DNA of 64,000 bases from Rhizophagus irregularis (Eukaryota > Glomeromycota > Glomeromycetes > Glomerales > Glomeraceae), in assembly GCF_026210795.1 (NCBI RefSeq), contig NC_089431.1, positions 1-64,000 on the forward strand, in the 5' to 3' direction. The stretch's first letter is position 1, and each line of letters starts with the position of its first letter. The notes beneath the pieces were generated by a model. The model did not search any database and was not told where the DNA came from. It saw nothing but the letters and a program-made list of their open reading frames with translations. Of the stretch, positions 41,980 through 53,300 are shown one piece after another. Position numbers and translations under genes: made by a program.

Positions 41980-42810
41980 TCTCAAAAAGTAACTTTTTCT
42001 TAATAGACTTAGAGAATACAATGTTGCAAAGCATCTTTTAACGCCAGATTGAGCTTGTGCATTCATACACCGTCATTCACCTTATCTCCACGTACGATTT
42101 TAGACCTCCTCCTTGTATATTTTTTAATTGAATAGCGCTTTAAATAATGCCACGCCTATAGCTGAATTTTTGAAAAATCTTGTGAGATTACATTTGCACA
42201 TTTAATCAAATTTTTGACTAATTTTACAATGTCAGAACTGATTAAATTAACGCAGTGCGCAATGCACTGTATATCGAGAATTTATGGATAATTTTGAGAG
42301 ATAATTCAGCAGTGTGGTCCCATCCAACCGACTAGAGCTAATAAAATGATCATGTGAATCTTAGAATAGATAACAAATAGAAGAAACAAAATTAAAAGCA
42401 GAATATTAATAAAAAAATAATAATGAAATTTACCAATCGTATAATTAGTTTCCTTAGCTAATTCATTATGATAGATTCATAAATTTACACGAGCCAATTC
42501 AGCTTGTAATAACGTTCCATTTATTTAAAATTTGTCGAGTTGGTAAGTTGTACGCTGGTTGTAAAGTTTTAATCGTATCAATAAACCAAGGTTTTCAATA
42601 ACACTAAATGGGATGCTACTCAATACTCATATTAAAAGCTTTAGTAACTGAATGGTCAATAGCATCAAAATATCTCTTTTCCAATTTGTTGTTTTTTTTG
42701 TTAAAATTTTGAATTGATGTATATTCGTAATTTTGTCTTTGCTTTTATTTGGTGATTACCTTTCCTCCAAATCAATTAGTTTTTTAATATAAATGCATTG
42801 TATGATGAGA
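41980..42810 (-). pseudogene. Heavily decayed hAT transposase fragment
   Basis: In shifting minus-strand frames: KRYFDAIDHSVTKAFN near 42680, FIDTIKTLQPAYNLPTRQI near 42560, an ELAKETNYTIG-like stretch near 42450, then QCIAHCVNLISSDIVKLVKN at 42260-42200 and LIKCANVISQDF. These match, in order, the pre-core motif (F..li..L.PaY..Ps), the Asp region and the C..H.vNL motif of hAT transposases, as in the 1-3481 copy. Many stops and gaps; no termini defined. Confidence 0.6.
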
Positions 42811-42819
42811 GAATATACA

Positions 42820-43190
42820 GTTTAATTAATCACATCGGGAAATTTTTTGGGAAGCAGATTTGCGCAGATTTTCAGAAATTATATCTGTGCAGATCTTATA
42901 CCTTGGCGCAAAACATCAGAAGAAAAATCCAATAAAAAACTGCGCAGATTTTATAAATAACAAAGTTCTGCACAGATTTTTGTTATTAAATTCTGCATAT
43001 ATTTTACAAAATAAAAATCTGCAAAATTCATCAAATAATAATAAATTATACAAATTTTGATTGTTATTTTAGCATTATCTAACATCAATTTATTAATTAA
43101 ACGCACTACAAATTTATCACTTTACTATATTATTTTATTAATGTACTAATAGCTAAAGTTCTACTGTAATTTACATGTTATTAATGGTTT
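42820..43190. repeat. AT-rich spacer with TCTGCGCAGATTTT repeats
   Basis: Four to five copies of CTGCGCAGATTTT or CTGTGCAGATYTT between 42850 and 43030. Otherwise AT-rich, with no gene. Confidence 0.5.
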
Positions 43191-43952
43191 GGATATTATT
43201 CCAGTTAGTTCGATTTCAACAAACAACTATTTAAATTTGCGTTTATGAAGCGTCTAGGAACTTGTAGACCTACCAAAAGTAGAAAAGTAAAAACATTCAG
43301 TTAATTAGTAATGTTTCATTAAAAAAATAACATTTAAACTTCAAAGAATACCTTTGAAGTTCCATCCAGGTGCAATCCAAGAAGTCGTGGACCTACAAAT
43401 TTCATTTCTTTGAAAATCTTTATTTTTTTTTCAAAGTTCCATCCAGATGTCATCCAAAAAGTTGCTGACCTACAGTATAAAAAGAGAAACGAGATATTAG
43501 TTGATATTTTATTAAAGAAAACAAAAGAAATTAAAGAATTTCAAAGGGTACCTTTGAAGTTTAATTCAGAAAGCACCAGGAAGCCATAGACCTACAAAAA
43601 GAGAATATGTTAGTAAAGTTCATTAAAAAACAAAAAAATTACTGAAGTTTCGAAAAGAATATGATTCTTTTCAAAACTCACCTATTCAAAGGCCACAACC
43701 GATACCTGAAGTTTTGAAAAGTTAATGTAACTTTTTAAAACTTACCACAGGTTTCGTTTCCAAAGGTCCCAACTTGATACCTACAAAATAAAGAAAAGAA
43801 AATTAAAAATTTAAAGTTTCGAAAAGTAATGAAACTTTTCAAAACTTACCTATCTAAAAGATTCCAACTGATGCTAATCAATACCTACAAAATAAAGAAA
43901 AGAAAATTAAAAAAAAATTAAAGTTTTGAAAAGTAATGAAACTTTTTGAAAC

Positions 43953-44891
43953 TAGAGTTTGGAACCGGTTGTATTTTTGGAAACCGGATTTAAAACGGGT
44001 GCAACCGGTTCGACCCTTTTCAAATCGGTTTTTACAAACCCGGTTGAAACCGATTTTTGTACCCGGTTTTATATTTGTTTAATTATAATAAATAAATAAT
44101 AAAGTAATAGTTAGCCGCATCTGAAGTCACGTTCCTTGTTTTCAGTTAACTTATGGAATTCTACTATGATCTACATCCTGGATTAGAGTTTCCATTTTTG
44201 CATCAGGCTTACACTGATTTCAAAATGTACGGGACACGTGACAAATTACAAAATTCTACCTAAGGTTGCTTGCCGAAACCTAGGGGTTTAGGCAAGATGG
44301 CGTTTCGCCGAAAAGCGAAATTCTGCCGAAACTATATTAAAGTTATATTAAAAAACTGGCGAAACTTTGGAGAATGGTGAAACCGCCGAAACTTATTATA
44401 AATGCCGAAACTGCCGAAATTCTGCCGAAACTATAATAAATCTATAGTAAAATTTTGACGAAACTAATCGTAGGATTTTGAAGAGGTTTAGACAAGCAAC
44501 CTTAATTCTACCCGCATGAATTTGTCAAGTGTACAGTACACTGTAATTTTGGCCAGAATTAAATGTGATCGGCATATAATTGGCCGAGTTTATAATTTCG
44601 GCCAGAATTACAAAACTTGTATAACACAATTCCAGAATTTGTGTAGCATAATTTTCTATAACTAATAAAAATCCCGGTGGCTAAACTATTTACCCGGTAT
44701 CACGTGATTTATAATTTCGTAATTCGGGCTGGCACTATAAAGTTTCGATATCACACCGGGTTGAGCACCTGGTTGCACTCGCTTTAAACGCAAACCGGTT
44801 TTTGCAGCATGAATCTGGATTGAACCGAATCGTAAAAAAAATGGGTGGAACTGGTTTAAAAACCGGATGGTGCATCCGGTTCCAAACTCTA
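43953..44891. mobile_element. hAT-type non-autonomous element (TAGAGTTTGGAACCGG ends)
   Basis: A 939 bp element with inverted ends TAGAGTTTGGAACCGG, flanked by TTTGAAAC (43945-43952) and TTCGAAAC (44892-44899), an 8 bp duplication with one mismatch. Its interior has repeated AACCGGTTT motifs near both ends and GGCCAGAATTA repeats, and it hosts the 245 bp MITE at 44261-44505. No ORF. Confidence 0.85.
44261..44505. mobile_element. hAT MITE (TAAGGTTGCTTG ends), complete copy
   Basis: A 245 bp element with ends TAAGGTTGCTTGCCGAAACC and, reversed, TAAGGTTGCTTGTCTAAACC, bounded by a perfect 8 bp duplication ATTCTACC (44253-44260 and 44506-44513). Full-length relative of the fragment at 5531-5738. 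It sits inside the 939 bp element, itself inside array B: three nested layers. Confidence 0.92.
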
Positions 44892-45236
44892 TTCGAAACT
44901 CACCTATCTAAAAGATTCCAACTGATGCTAATCAATACCTACAAAAAAAAGAAAAGAAAATTAAAAAAAAATTGAAGTTTTGAAAAGTTAATGTTAACTT
45001 TTTGAAACTTACTACAGGTTTCCAAAGGTCACAACCAATACCTACAAAATAAAGAAAAGAAAATTAAAAAAAAATTAAAGTTGCGAAAAGTAATGAAACT
45101 TTTCAAAACTCACCTATTCAAAGGTCTCAACCGATGCCAATCAATACCTATAAAATATAAAGAAAAGAAAATTAAAAAAAAATTGAAGTTTCAAAAAGTT
45201 AATGTTAACTTTTCGAAACTTACCACAGGTTTTCAA

Positions 45237-46720
45237 AGGTTGCAACTAAAGCTCCGAATAGTTCCGGTTTAACCTGAAAACCAAACTAGATCTGAATCAA
45301 AAATACGGTTCAGTTCCAATAATTTTAATCCGAAATTTTTGGTTCAGTTTCAGTTCAGTTCAGTTTTTTTTAATAAACCAAACTGGGACCCGAACCGGGA
45401 ACTGGTAGAACTGATAAAAAAAATTTAAAAAAAAAATTTTTTTTTATTTTGTATTAGCTTTCTTTTCGTTTTCCTTTGCGCACAGAAAAGTAGTTTTTTT
45501 CGTTCTCTTTTTTTTGTATTTCTTTTTCGCCTCCTTTACTAATGTCGTACGTCTCCCTCTCTTCTTTTTGGTCTTAGTTCTTTGCAGTTTTTCACGGAAA
45601 AGTCCTTTAGGCTTTTGGCTCTTTGGCTCTTCACGGTTGGTTTTTTTTGTTTTGATTTTTTTTTGGTTTTCTTTTACTAATTTCGTTTGTCTTCTTTCTT
45701 TTTTTAGGTTCCAGTTCTTTGCGTTTTTCACAGAAAGGTGTGCGTTTCTTTTTTTTAGTTTTTCGGTTATTTTTTTTTTATTTTCTTTGCTAATTCCATT
45801 CTCCTTCTTCCTTATTTTAGATTTTCGGTTCTTGTTCTTCGTGAAGAGGCAGGTAATTGAAATTTTTTTTGTTTCTTTTTTTCATTTTTTTGTTTTTTTT
45901 TATTTCTTTTGCTAATTCTGTTCTCCTTCTTTTTTATTTTAGGTTTTCAGTTCTTGTTCTTCGTGAAAAGGCAGGTGATTGAAATATTTCTTTTTTCTTT
46001 CGTTTTTTCATTTTTTTTTTATTTCTTTTGCTAATTCCGTTCTCCTTCTTCCTTATTTTAGGTTTTTGGCTCTTGTTCTTCGTGAAAAGGCAGGTGATTA
46101 AAATTTTTTTATTTCTTTTTTCGGGTTTTCATTTTTTTTTTATTTCTTTTGCTAATTCCGTTCTCCTTTTTCCTTATTTTAGGTTTTCAGTTCTTGTTCT
46201 TCGTGAAAAGGCAGGTAATTGAAATGTTTTTGTTTCTTTTTTTTGTTCTTTTGTTCTTTCATTTTTTTTTTGTTTCCTTTGTTAATTCCGTTTTCTTTCT
46301 TCCTTTTTTTAGGTTTTCAGTTATTGTTCTTTACGGTGTGTTTCTTTTTTTATTTTTGGTTCTTTTTTTTTGTTTCCTTTGTTAATTCCGTTTTCCTTCT
46401 TCCTTTTAGGTTTTTGGTTCTTGTTCTTCGTGAAAAGGCAGGTGATTGAAATATTTCTTTTTTTTTGTTCTTTCATTTTTTTTTGTTTCCTTTGTTAATT
46501 CTGTTCTCCTTCTTCCTTCTTTTAGGTTTTTGGTTTTTTGCGATACTCCATGGGAAGGTAGAATATTTTTTTATTATTATTATTCTTGCTTCGTTTTATT
46601 TTCCTCTTTTAAATTCATCCCTCTCTTCGTTTAGGTTTTTGTTCTTTTTGGCTTTTCACAGAACTATGTGGAATTTTGTGTTCTTTAACGTTTACAGTTG
46701 TTGAGTGCGTGATCTTGTAA
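45237..46720 (+). repeat. Family X end followed by module array D1
   Basis: AGGTTGCAACTAAAGCTCCG (45237) opens a family X end continuing to GAACCGGGAACTGG near 45400. After a T-run, a T-rich array begins. The best units (45800-46450) have a period near 118 bp and contain TTTTGCTAATTCCGTT, TTCCTTATTTTAG, a 32 nt core GTTTTCAGTTCTTG...GGCAG and then GTGATTGAAAT. These are a branch-like CTAAT, an acceptor, a short exon-like core and a donor-like GT. Open frames through the array are low-complexity Phe/Leu-rich translations and are not genes. Confidence 0.7.
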
Positions 46721-48053
46721 TTAAGAAGAGTGGCTTTACATCTATCAGAGAGTAGATCATCAAATAAGACATCAATGGCTTCGTAAGTACAAAGCCGTGA
46801 CTTATTTCCAATAATATTTTAATATTTGTTTCTAAATTCATCTTTTTCTTTAATTTTGCAGTTCAGGTATATGTTTAGAACTTTTTTTTTTTTTGGTTTC
46901 TTTCTCCGTTTCCTTTTCTAATTTCGTCTTTCTCTTCTTTAGTTTCTAGTTTTTTGCAGCTTTTCACGGGAAATCAGGTATTAATTTCGTTCTTCATTTT
47001 TTTCTTTGTTCCTTTCTCAAATTTTTAACGTCTTCTCTCCCTTTTTAGGTCTATTCTTTACTGCTCTTCATGGAAACGTGTTTTCGGGATTTTTTTTTTG
47101 TTTTTTTTTTCGCTTTTCCTTTGCTAATTTAATTCATTACTTCTTTTAGTATTTGTTTCTTTACAGCTTTTCATGGACACATGATTGTTGAAACTGTATT
47201 CCGCTAACAACTCGAATTAATAATTTGTTAACATCGGAACTCGGAAACTGGGAAAATTTCCAAAAAAAAGTTAAAGCAAATAAAAATTAAACATATAAAA
47301 AAATTTAATTTGAAAAATGAATAAAATAGGCATCAAATAATCTGATAAAAAATCAATTTATATTAGTCATGATGATATCATTGTTGTACGTTGATATAAT
47401 TGTCATTTGACACGTACCACTGTTAGATTTTTGATACGTTGATAATGATCCTAGCCTTAGCATCATCACTGAAAAATGATAGATGGTTACACATACCAGT
47501 TACATGTGATTTTAGATAACTTTTAGTATCGTAGAGTTGCAGAATTAAACAATTTATCGAACTTTAAAAAAAGTTACCAAACTTTATTATTGGTTTTTTA
47601 TTTACAAATAAAAAAGAATTTTTAATTTTAAATCAATACGGGATGTGCAATATTTTAACTTGTTTCTACATTGTATTCTATAGTATGTGTAACTGACAAA
47701 TAAATCCAGCTACCATTTTTGGTGGTGATGCTAGAATTGTTTTAATATCGTCATTTGACATGATACTGTTATTTATTTTTGACACGATTGATTGAATTAA
47801 TACATTTACGTATCATTTTTGTTATATTTAAATTCATATTTCATAAAAATAAAATAAAATAAAATAAATCTTTGACACGATACCATGGTTGATTTTTGAC
47901 ACGATATAATGGTTAATTTTGATATGATGATACCATTGGCATCATTAATTTTTTGATATGAAGATTTTTTTGATTAAAATTATATATATAAACAATGGGT
48001 ATATGGTAAAAAATTTCAAAAAATTTCATAAGAAATTTATTAAATATTTCAAG
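46721..48053. other. T-rich tail of array D1 and AT-rich intergenic DNA
   Basis: 46850-47200 still holds degenerate TTTTTAG...TTTTCACGG modules. 47370-47960 has repeated GACACGATA/GATATGATGATACCATT motifs in both orientations (47380-47470 against 47870-47950), possibly another foldback repeat. No gene until the hAT ATG at 48054. Confidence 0.45.
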
Positions 48054-48489
48054 ATGAGTAATATTACTGATATAGATTCTGAAAGTGATAGTATTATATC
48101 ACAAGATATAACACTTCAAATTAATGAACCAGAAGATACTTCACAAACTAAAAAGAATAGTAAATCATTAGTTTATACCCATTTTACTTTAAATGAAATA
48201 AATAATAAATATAATTGTAATCACTGTTTTAAAAGTTATAAAGTGCCTAAAGATGGCTCAACATCTAGTTTATGGAAACATATTAAAAGTAAACATAGTG
48301 AATTATATTTAGAGGTCAATCAAATAACTGAAGCATTAAATAAGCTTGAAATCTCAGAATCTTTGGTATAATGTATTTTATCTTATTTATCCCTATAAAA
48401 AGTATTATACTTAAAACAAGAGGTCATTTTCATGGGGGAGCTTGACATACTTTTGAAAGATCTTTTAAGTAGAAGTTATTGTAAAAAAA

Positions 48490-49110
48490 AAATGATTAGT
48501 GATGGGAGACGAAAAGGAGTGATAGAAAGATGAAGAGGAGTGATGGGAGACGAAAAGGAACGATGGAAGACGAAAAGAGTGATGGAAAGATGAAGAGGAG
48601 TGACGGGAGATGAAAAAGAGTGATGGAAAGATGAAGAGGAATGATGGGAGGCAAAAAGAAGTGTTGGGAGACGAAAAGGAGTGATGGGAGACAAAAAAAA
48701 GTGATAGGAGACGAAAAAGAGTGATGGGAGACGAAAGGAGTGATGGGAGACGAAAAGGAGTAATGGAAAATGAAAAGAAGTGATGGGAAGATGAAGAGGA
48801 GTGATGGGAGACGAAAAGGAACAATGGGAGATAGTGATGGGAGACAAAAAAAACTGATGGGATGAAAAGGAGTGATGGGAGACGAAACAGAGTGATGGGA
48901 GTCGAAAAAGAGTGATGGGAGACGAAAAAGAGTGATTGGAGACGAAAAAGAGTGATGGGAGACGAAAAGGAGCGATGGGAGACGAAAAGGAGTGATGGAA
49001 GACGAAAAGGAATAATGGGAAGATGAAGAGGAGTGATGGGAGACGAAAGGGAGTAATGGAAAGTTGAAAAGAAGTGATGGGAGACGAAAGGAGTGATGGA
49101 CCTAATAAAA
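48490..49110. repeat. GATGGGAGACGAAAAGGAGT minisatellite
   Basis: About 30 imperfect copies of a 19-22 bp purine-rich unit GTGATGGGAGACGAAAAGGA. Long minus-strand open frames (Ser/His/Phe-rich) are artefacts of the repeat. Lies in the enlarged hAT intron. Confidence 0.9.
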
Positions 49111-49803
49111 AACGTTTTTGCGACGTTTTTTGCATTTTTTTATAAAATTATTATTAAAGAAACAGTTTCGCAATGTTTTCTATTAAAACAATTAAAAAAT
49201 GTTGCGAAACTGTTTTTTTTATTAATAAAAAATGTTTTCGCAACATTTTTTTTGTTAAAATAATTAAAAAATGTTTCAAAATATTTTTTTATTAATCACT
49301 TATTACATGTTAACACAACATTATTTAAAAAATAAAAAATTTTTTTTTTTGTGTTATAATGAATTGTGAATTTGCGATTAAAGTGTTTTTTTTAAATTTA
49401 GTGAATAATGATCATCAAAATTCAATTCTACCAAAAAACCTACAATTTGATGGTTAAACTTAATATGACATAAAAGTACCACAGGAAACTCTAAATCACA
49501 AAATTGTAGTTTAAGAGTTCTATCCTGTCCTGTCCTGTCCTGTCCTGTCCTGTCCTGTTTTGTCTTGTCCTGTCCTGTCTAGTACTATTAATAAGTACTA
49601 TAATACTTCCGGAAAAAAATTGTGCAGATCACGCCCATATTTTGATAATGACAAACTAACATTGGCCGATCTAATTGCTAATACCAAAAATAGGATCAAC
49701 AAATTTTCATACCAAATCTAATCTGATCAGCAAATTGAATTCCAAATTTATTTTTGTTTTTCATTTAAACATTATAATGGTGTTAATATACTTAAAATAT
49801 ATT
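49111..49803. repeat. AT-rich intron sequence with a CCTGT microsatellite
   Basis: 49130-49290 has alternating ATTAAAAAATGTTGCGAAAC-type repeats in both orientations. 49522-49580 is a (CCTGT)n microsatellite with slight decay. The rest is AT-rich. ATATACTTAAAATATATT at 49786-49803 is the left duplication of the next element. Confidence 0.65.
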
Positions 49804-50188
49804 GATAAAGTTCTAGCGGAAATTTTAGATTTGCTGCGTAAATTAGTTTAAAATTTTATTTTTTATTAATTTAGGTTTTAGAATTTATTTTACTTTTAAT
49901 TTTCTTATTTTTTCTAGCTTGTTAGGTAGTAATTCATTTGGTAGGTGGGAGTTATTCTAGCTTATTAGGTGGATTTTCTGCTTTACGAGTGGGAGTTTAG
50001 TGTTTTTTAGTATTTTTGTTCGTTCACGTGTAGCATCGTAGGTATATTTCTATGTATTTAGTTTTATACTTAGTTTTTTTGTAAGATTTGTAGCCCCATA
50101 GTCTTAAAGACTTCTGCCCTTTTATCTACAAAATTAATAAAATCGTCCTTGTGACGTCATTAGCTTCACCAAAAAAAAAAAAAAAAAA
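49804..50188 (+). mobile_element. Short retroposon (SINE or 5'-truncated LINE) with poly(A) and 18 bp TSD
   Basis: A 385 bp insert ending in a run of about 19 A (50171-50189), flanked by a perfect 18 bp direct repeat ATATACTTAAAATATATT (49786-49803 and 50189-50206). This is the signature of target-primed reverse transcription. The body contains GTAGCCCCATAGTCTTAAAG and a GTGACGTCATTAGC segment but no ORF and no clear tRNA-like A/B boxes. Its 3' end does not match the neighbouring LINE, so its mobilising partner is elsewhere. Confidence 0.85.
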
Positions 50189-50323
50189 ATATACTTAAAA
50201 TATATTTAAAATATACTTAATTTAAAAATTGCAAAATACTTATAATATATTTTTAATATATCTAAAATATACTTAAAATTATCTTAAAATATATGTCTAA
50301 TATATTTAATTTTTGCCCATATA

Positions 50324-53300
50324 GGGTCAAGGATCTGATTTGTTTTTTTATTTCACTTTTTTAACAAAATATCAAAAAACATTTCAAAATATAATTTTTT
50401 CTATTTTTTTTAATCAGAAATTTTCCTTAGCTGGTCTAAACGGAAAACAAAATAACAACAAAACAAGAAAAACAATTGAACTAGCCGAAATGACAAATAA
50501 TAACACTAGAGTTACCCCAAAAACAAGGACAGAAAGGGAAAAGTCCTACCAAATTCATAACACGTCCCCAAGAACATTCAAAACAGCAACGCGACCTATA
50601 CACAAGACACGAACATTCAAAGCAATAACGCGACCTACACAAAAGACGCGAACATTAGGTCCCCACAACAAGAACAAGACGTACACAATTCTAATAGTAA
50701 CATTAGCGACATTAACACTTTTAACTTAGTACTCATGGGACACAACATTAACAGAATTGGACCTGATGACTTTAAACTCAACATGTTAATGGATTATTGC
50801 GCGAATAAAAGAGCAGATATTGTGGGAATAGTTGAAACTAACAAAGACAGAAAATACGGCAAATTCTGGAATAAACAAAATCCGGAATATATCTCATTCT
50901 GGACTAACAAAGACAACAAGATCAAGGGATCCGGAGTGTGTATTATAATCAACAAGAAATGGGAAAAACATTTAGGAAAAATTAATAGAATTAGTGCCTA
51001 CTACATAGAAGCCCGACTACTACTCAAGAATTGCACACTTATAATAGGCGTCGTATACATGCCACCATCTGACACGGAAATGAAAAACGAATTAACCAAT
51101 CACATAAAAAATGAATTTATTAACCATAGCAAAAAGAATAGATATTATATTTTAATAGGTGACTTGAATATGTATATTGATAAATCGTTGGATTACAGCG
51201 GCCCTTCTAAGCTTAGAAAAAAACCCTCTAACATCATCACATGGTTAGATAATACTTTCTTTGTGGATACATTTAGGAAATTAAATCCCAAACAGAAAGA
51301 AAGCTTTACGTGGTCAAATAAAATTACATCGACCAGAATCGATTACATCTGGGCGGATCCTAAACTTGAAACTAGAATAATGAAGAGTCACATATACCAA
51401 TCAGCAGATATTACAGATAGCGATCACAACATTACGTTCGCAAAGATCTCATTCACAGATATAATAGTTACCAATAATAAAGGGGTAGAAGAGCAGAGAA
51501 AAATACAAAACGTATTGTATACGATTATGAAAACACCACAAATGAACAATGGAATGAATATGAAAACTACCTCAAAAGCCTCTTGGAGAAGCATAAGGCC
51601 TTCAGATACATAGAAACTCATGGACGAAGTGAAGACACCTTAAATAAACTATGGGACATTATATGCAAATGTATACAGCAGGCATCACTTAAACACATCC
51701 CACACAAAAAGGTAGGAGATACCAAAACAAACCTCAACAGAAACTATAAAGAAATTGAAGACTTCTCGAAAGAATGTAAGGATCTCCTATACATGAGAAG
51801 TATAATGAGAAAATTATATAAGAATGAGTTGAAAGGAGCGGAGTTGCTCAAGGCATCAAAAGGGATCAAAACTTTCAATGAACGATACAGAACAAATATA
51901 TCTGAGTTAACAGAAGACACAGATTGGCACACATGGAAATGCGAGACTAGAAATTGGCTGAAGATAGTCAGAAGAGTAATCAAAATGAAAGACAAAGAGT
52001 GTAAAGAAGCAACAATAAAGAGAAGGATAGAAGAAAGGAACAACATGATCACTACAGACCAACGGAAAATGATCAATAACATATTAGACAAGACATACTC
52101 AAAAATTAACCTGGACAGAATCCGCATAGTCACGGACACACAGGAAGAAATTCTCTTAAACACTAAAGAGGAAGTCCAAGCAGAAGCAATTAACGCATTT
52201 TCATCATTATTCCGTGCGAGAAATCACAAATTTGAGAACCTTTCAGAACAATGGAAAACCATATATGAGCCACGAACTGACATCAACCCACAAATATATG
52301 ATCACCTGGGTGACACATCGACAGAACAAGAATGAAATGAGATGCTCAACACCATGAATGACAGTTCAGCGCCGGGTATATCAAACATAAGTTACAAACT
52401 AATAAAAAAAGCGGGTATCGAAGTTAATAAATTATTTAGGCAATACAGGGTTTGTGTTACTACCTACAGAACATACCAATAAAGTGGAATATATCCCAAC
52501 TTTATCCGATCCCCAAGACATACGATTGGGATTATAACCTAGCGAGAACGCGTCTGATCCTTTTGATTGAATGTCTATGTAAATGCGCGGTAAAAATCAT
52601 CACAAAACGCCTCAAAAGTATACTCAGTAGGCATGAAATCTTGAAAGGACCAAATTACGCAGGTCTACCTGGGGAATCGACATCAACTCCACTCACAATG
52701 ATAAATAGTATCTTGGAAGACACCCGCGAAGAAAACAAAACAGTATGGATTGTATCTCAAGATATGGCGAAGGCGTTTGACAGCGTTGGGATGTTTCCCC
52801 TACAAAAAGCCCTAGAAAGAATTAAAATCCCAACTACTATCATCAATTTTATCATAAACATATATAAGAATTGAAAGATAAGAATTATTACGGCTTATGG
52901 CTTAACAGATGCTTTCACTGCGCGCGATGGTATCGATCAAGGGGAGGTGATATCGCCCCTAATATGGAGGATTTTTTATGACCCTTTACTCCACAGAATA
53001 CAGGAGGACGAATCATTAGGTTACTCTATGGAGCTGAAATGGCCATATAACACAATTTGTAATGAGAAACGGAATGTAAGAATACGAACCACCGCATCAG
53101 TATACGCAGATGATACACAATGGATTGCTAAAAGTAAAAATGAAGCAAGGAAAATAACGTTAATTGCTGATGAGTTTTTTGATATTAATGACATTAAGAT
53201 AAATGGAGAAAAATCCGAAATTATAGTTGTTAATCCAGAAGATAATAATGAAGAGGAAAGGTTTATCGAGATAGGGAAAAATAGAGATAAAGTAACAGCC

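Larger units (their letters stand above)
43190..45240 (-). repeat. Tandem array B of exon-like modules, interrupted by nested MITEs
   Basis: On the minus strand, cores such as 43392-43352 (GTCCACGACTTCTTGG...CAAAG) and GTATTGATTAGCATCAGTTG...GATAG (three copies, near 45150, 44935 and 43890) are preceded by TTTTGTAG and followed by GTAAG, GTGAG or GTATT. Spacers of 50-90 nt contain TTACTAAC/ACTAAT. Core lengths run from 24 to 41 nt. The array ends leftwards with a GTTTGTTGAAATCGAACTAA segment that is also found beside array C (62830-62880). An hAT-type element (43953-44891) splits one unit. No continuous ORF. Confidence 0.65.

Noticed and set aside
45514-46704. Several Phe/Leu-rich open frames of 60-130 codons that look like membrane proteins
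   Set aside because: They are translations of the T-rich tandem array D1, repeat with its 118 bp period, and shift frame from unit to unit. Not genes.
48465-49135. Minus-strand open frames of 119 and 219 codons rich in Ser, His and Phe
   Set aside because: They are generated by the 19-22 bp minisatellite, which lacks stops in these frames; there is no non-repetitive part.
49522-49580. CCTGT repeat considered as a telomere-like tract
   Set aside because: Short, imperfect, internal and unlike the fungal TTAGGG repeat. Ordinary microsatellite.
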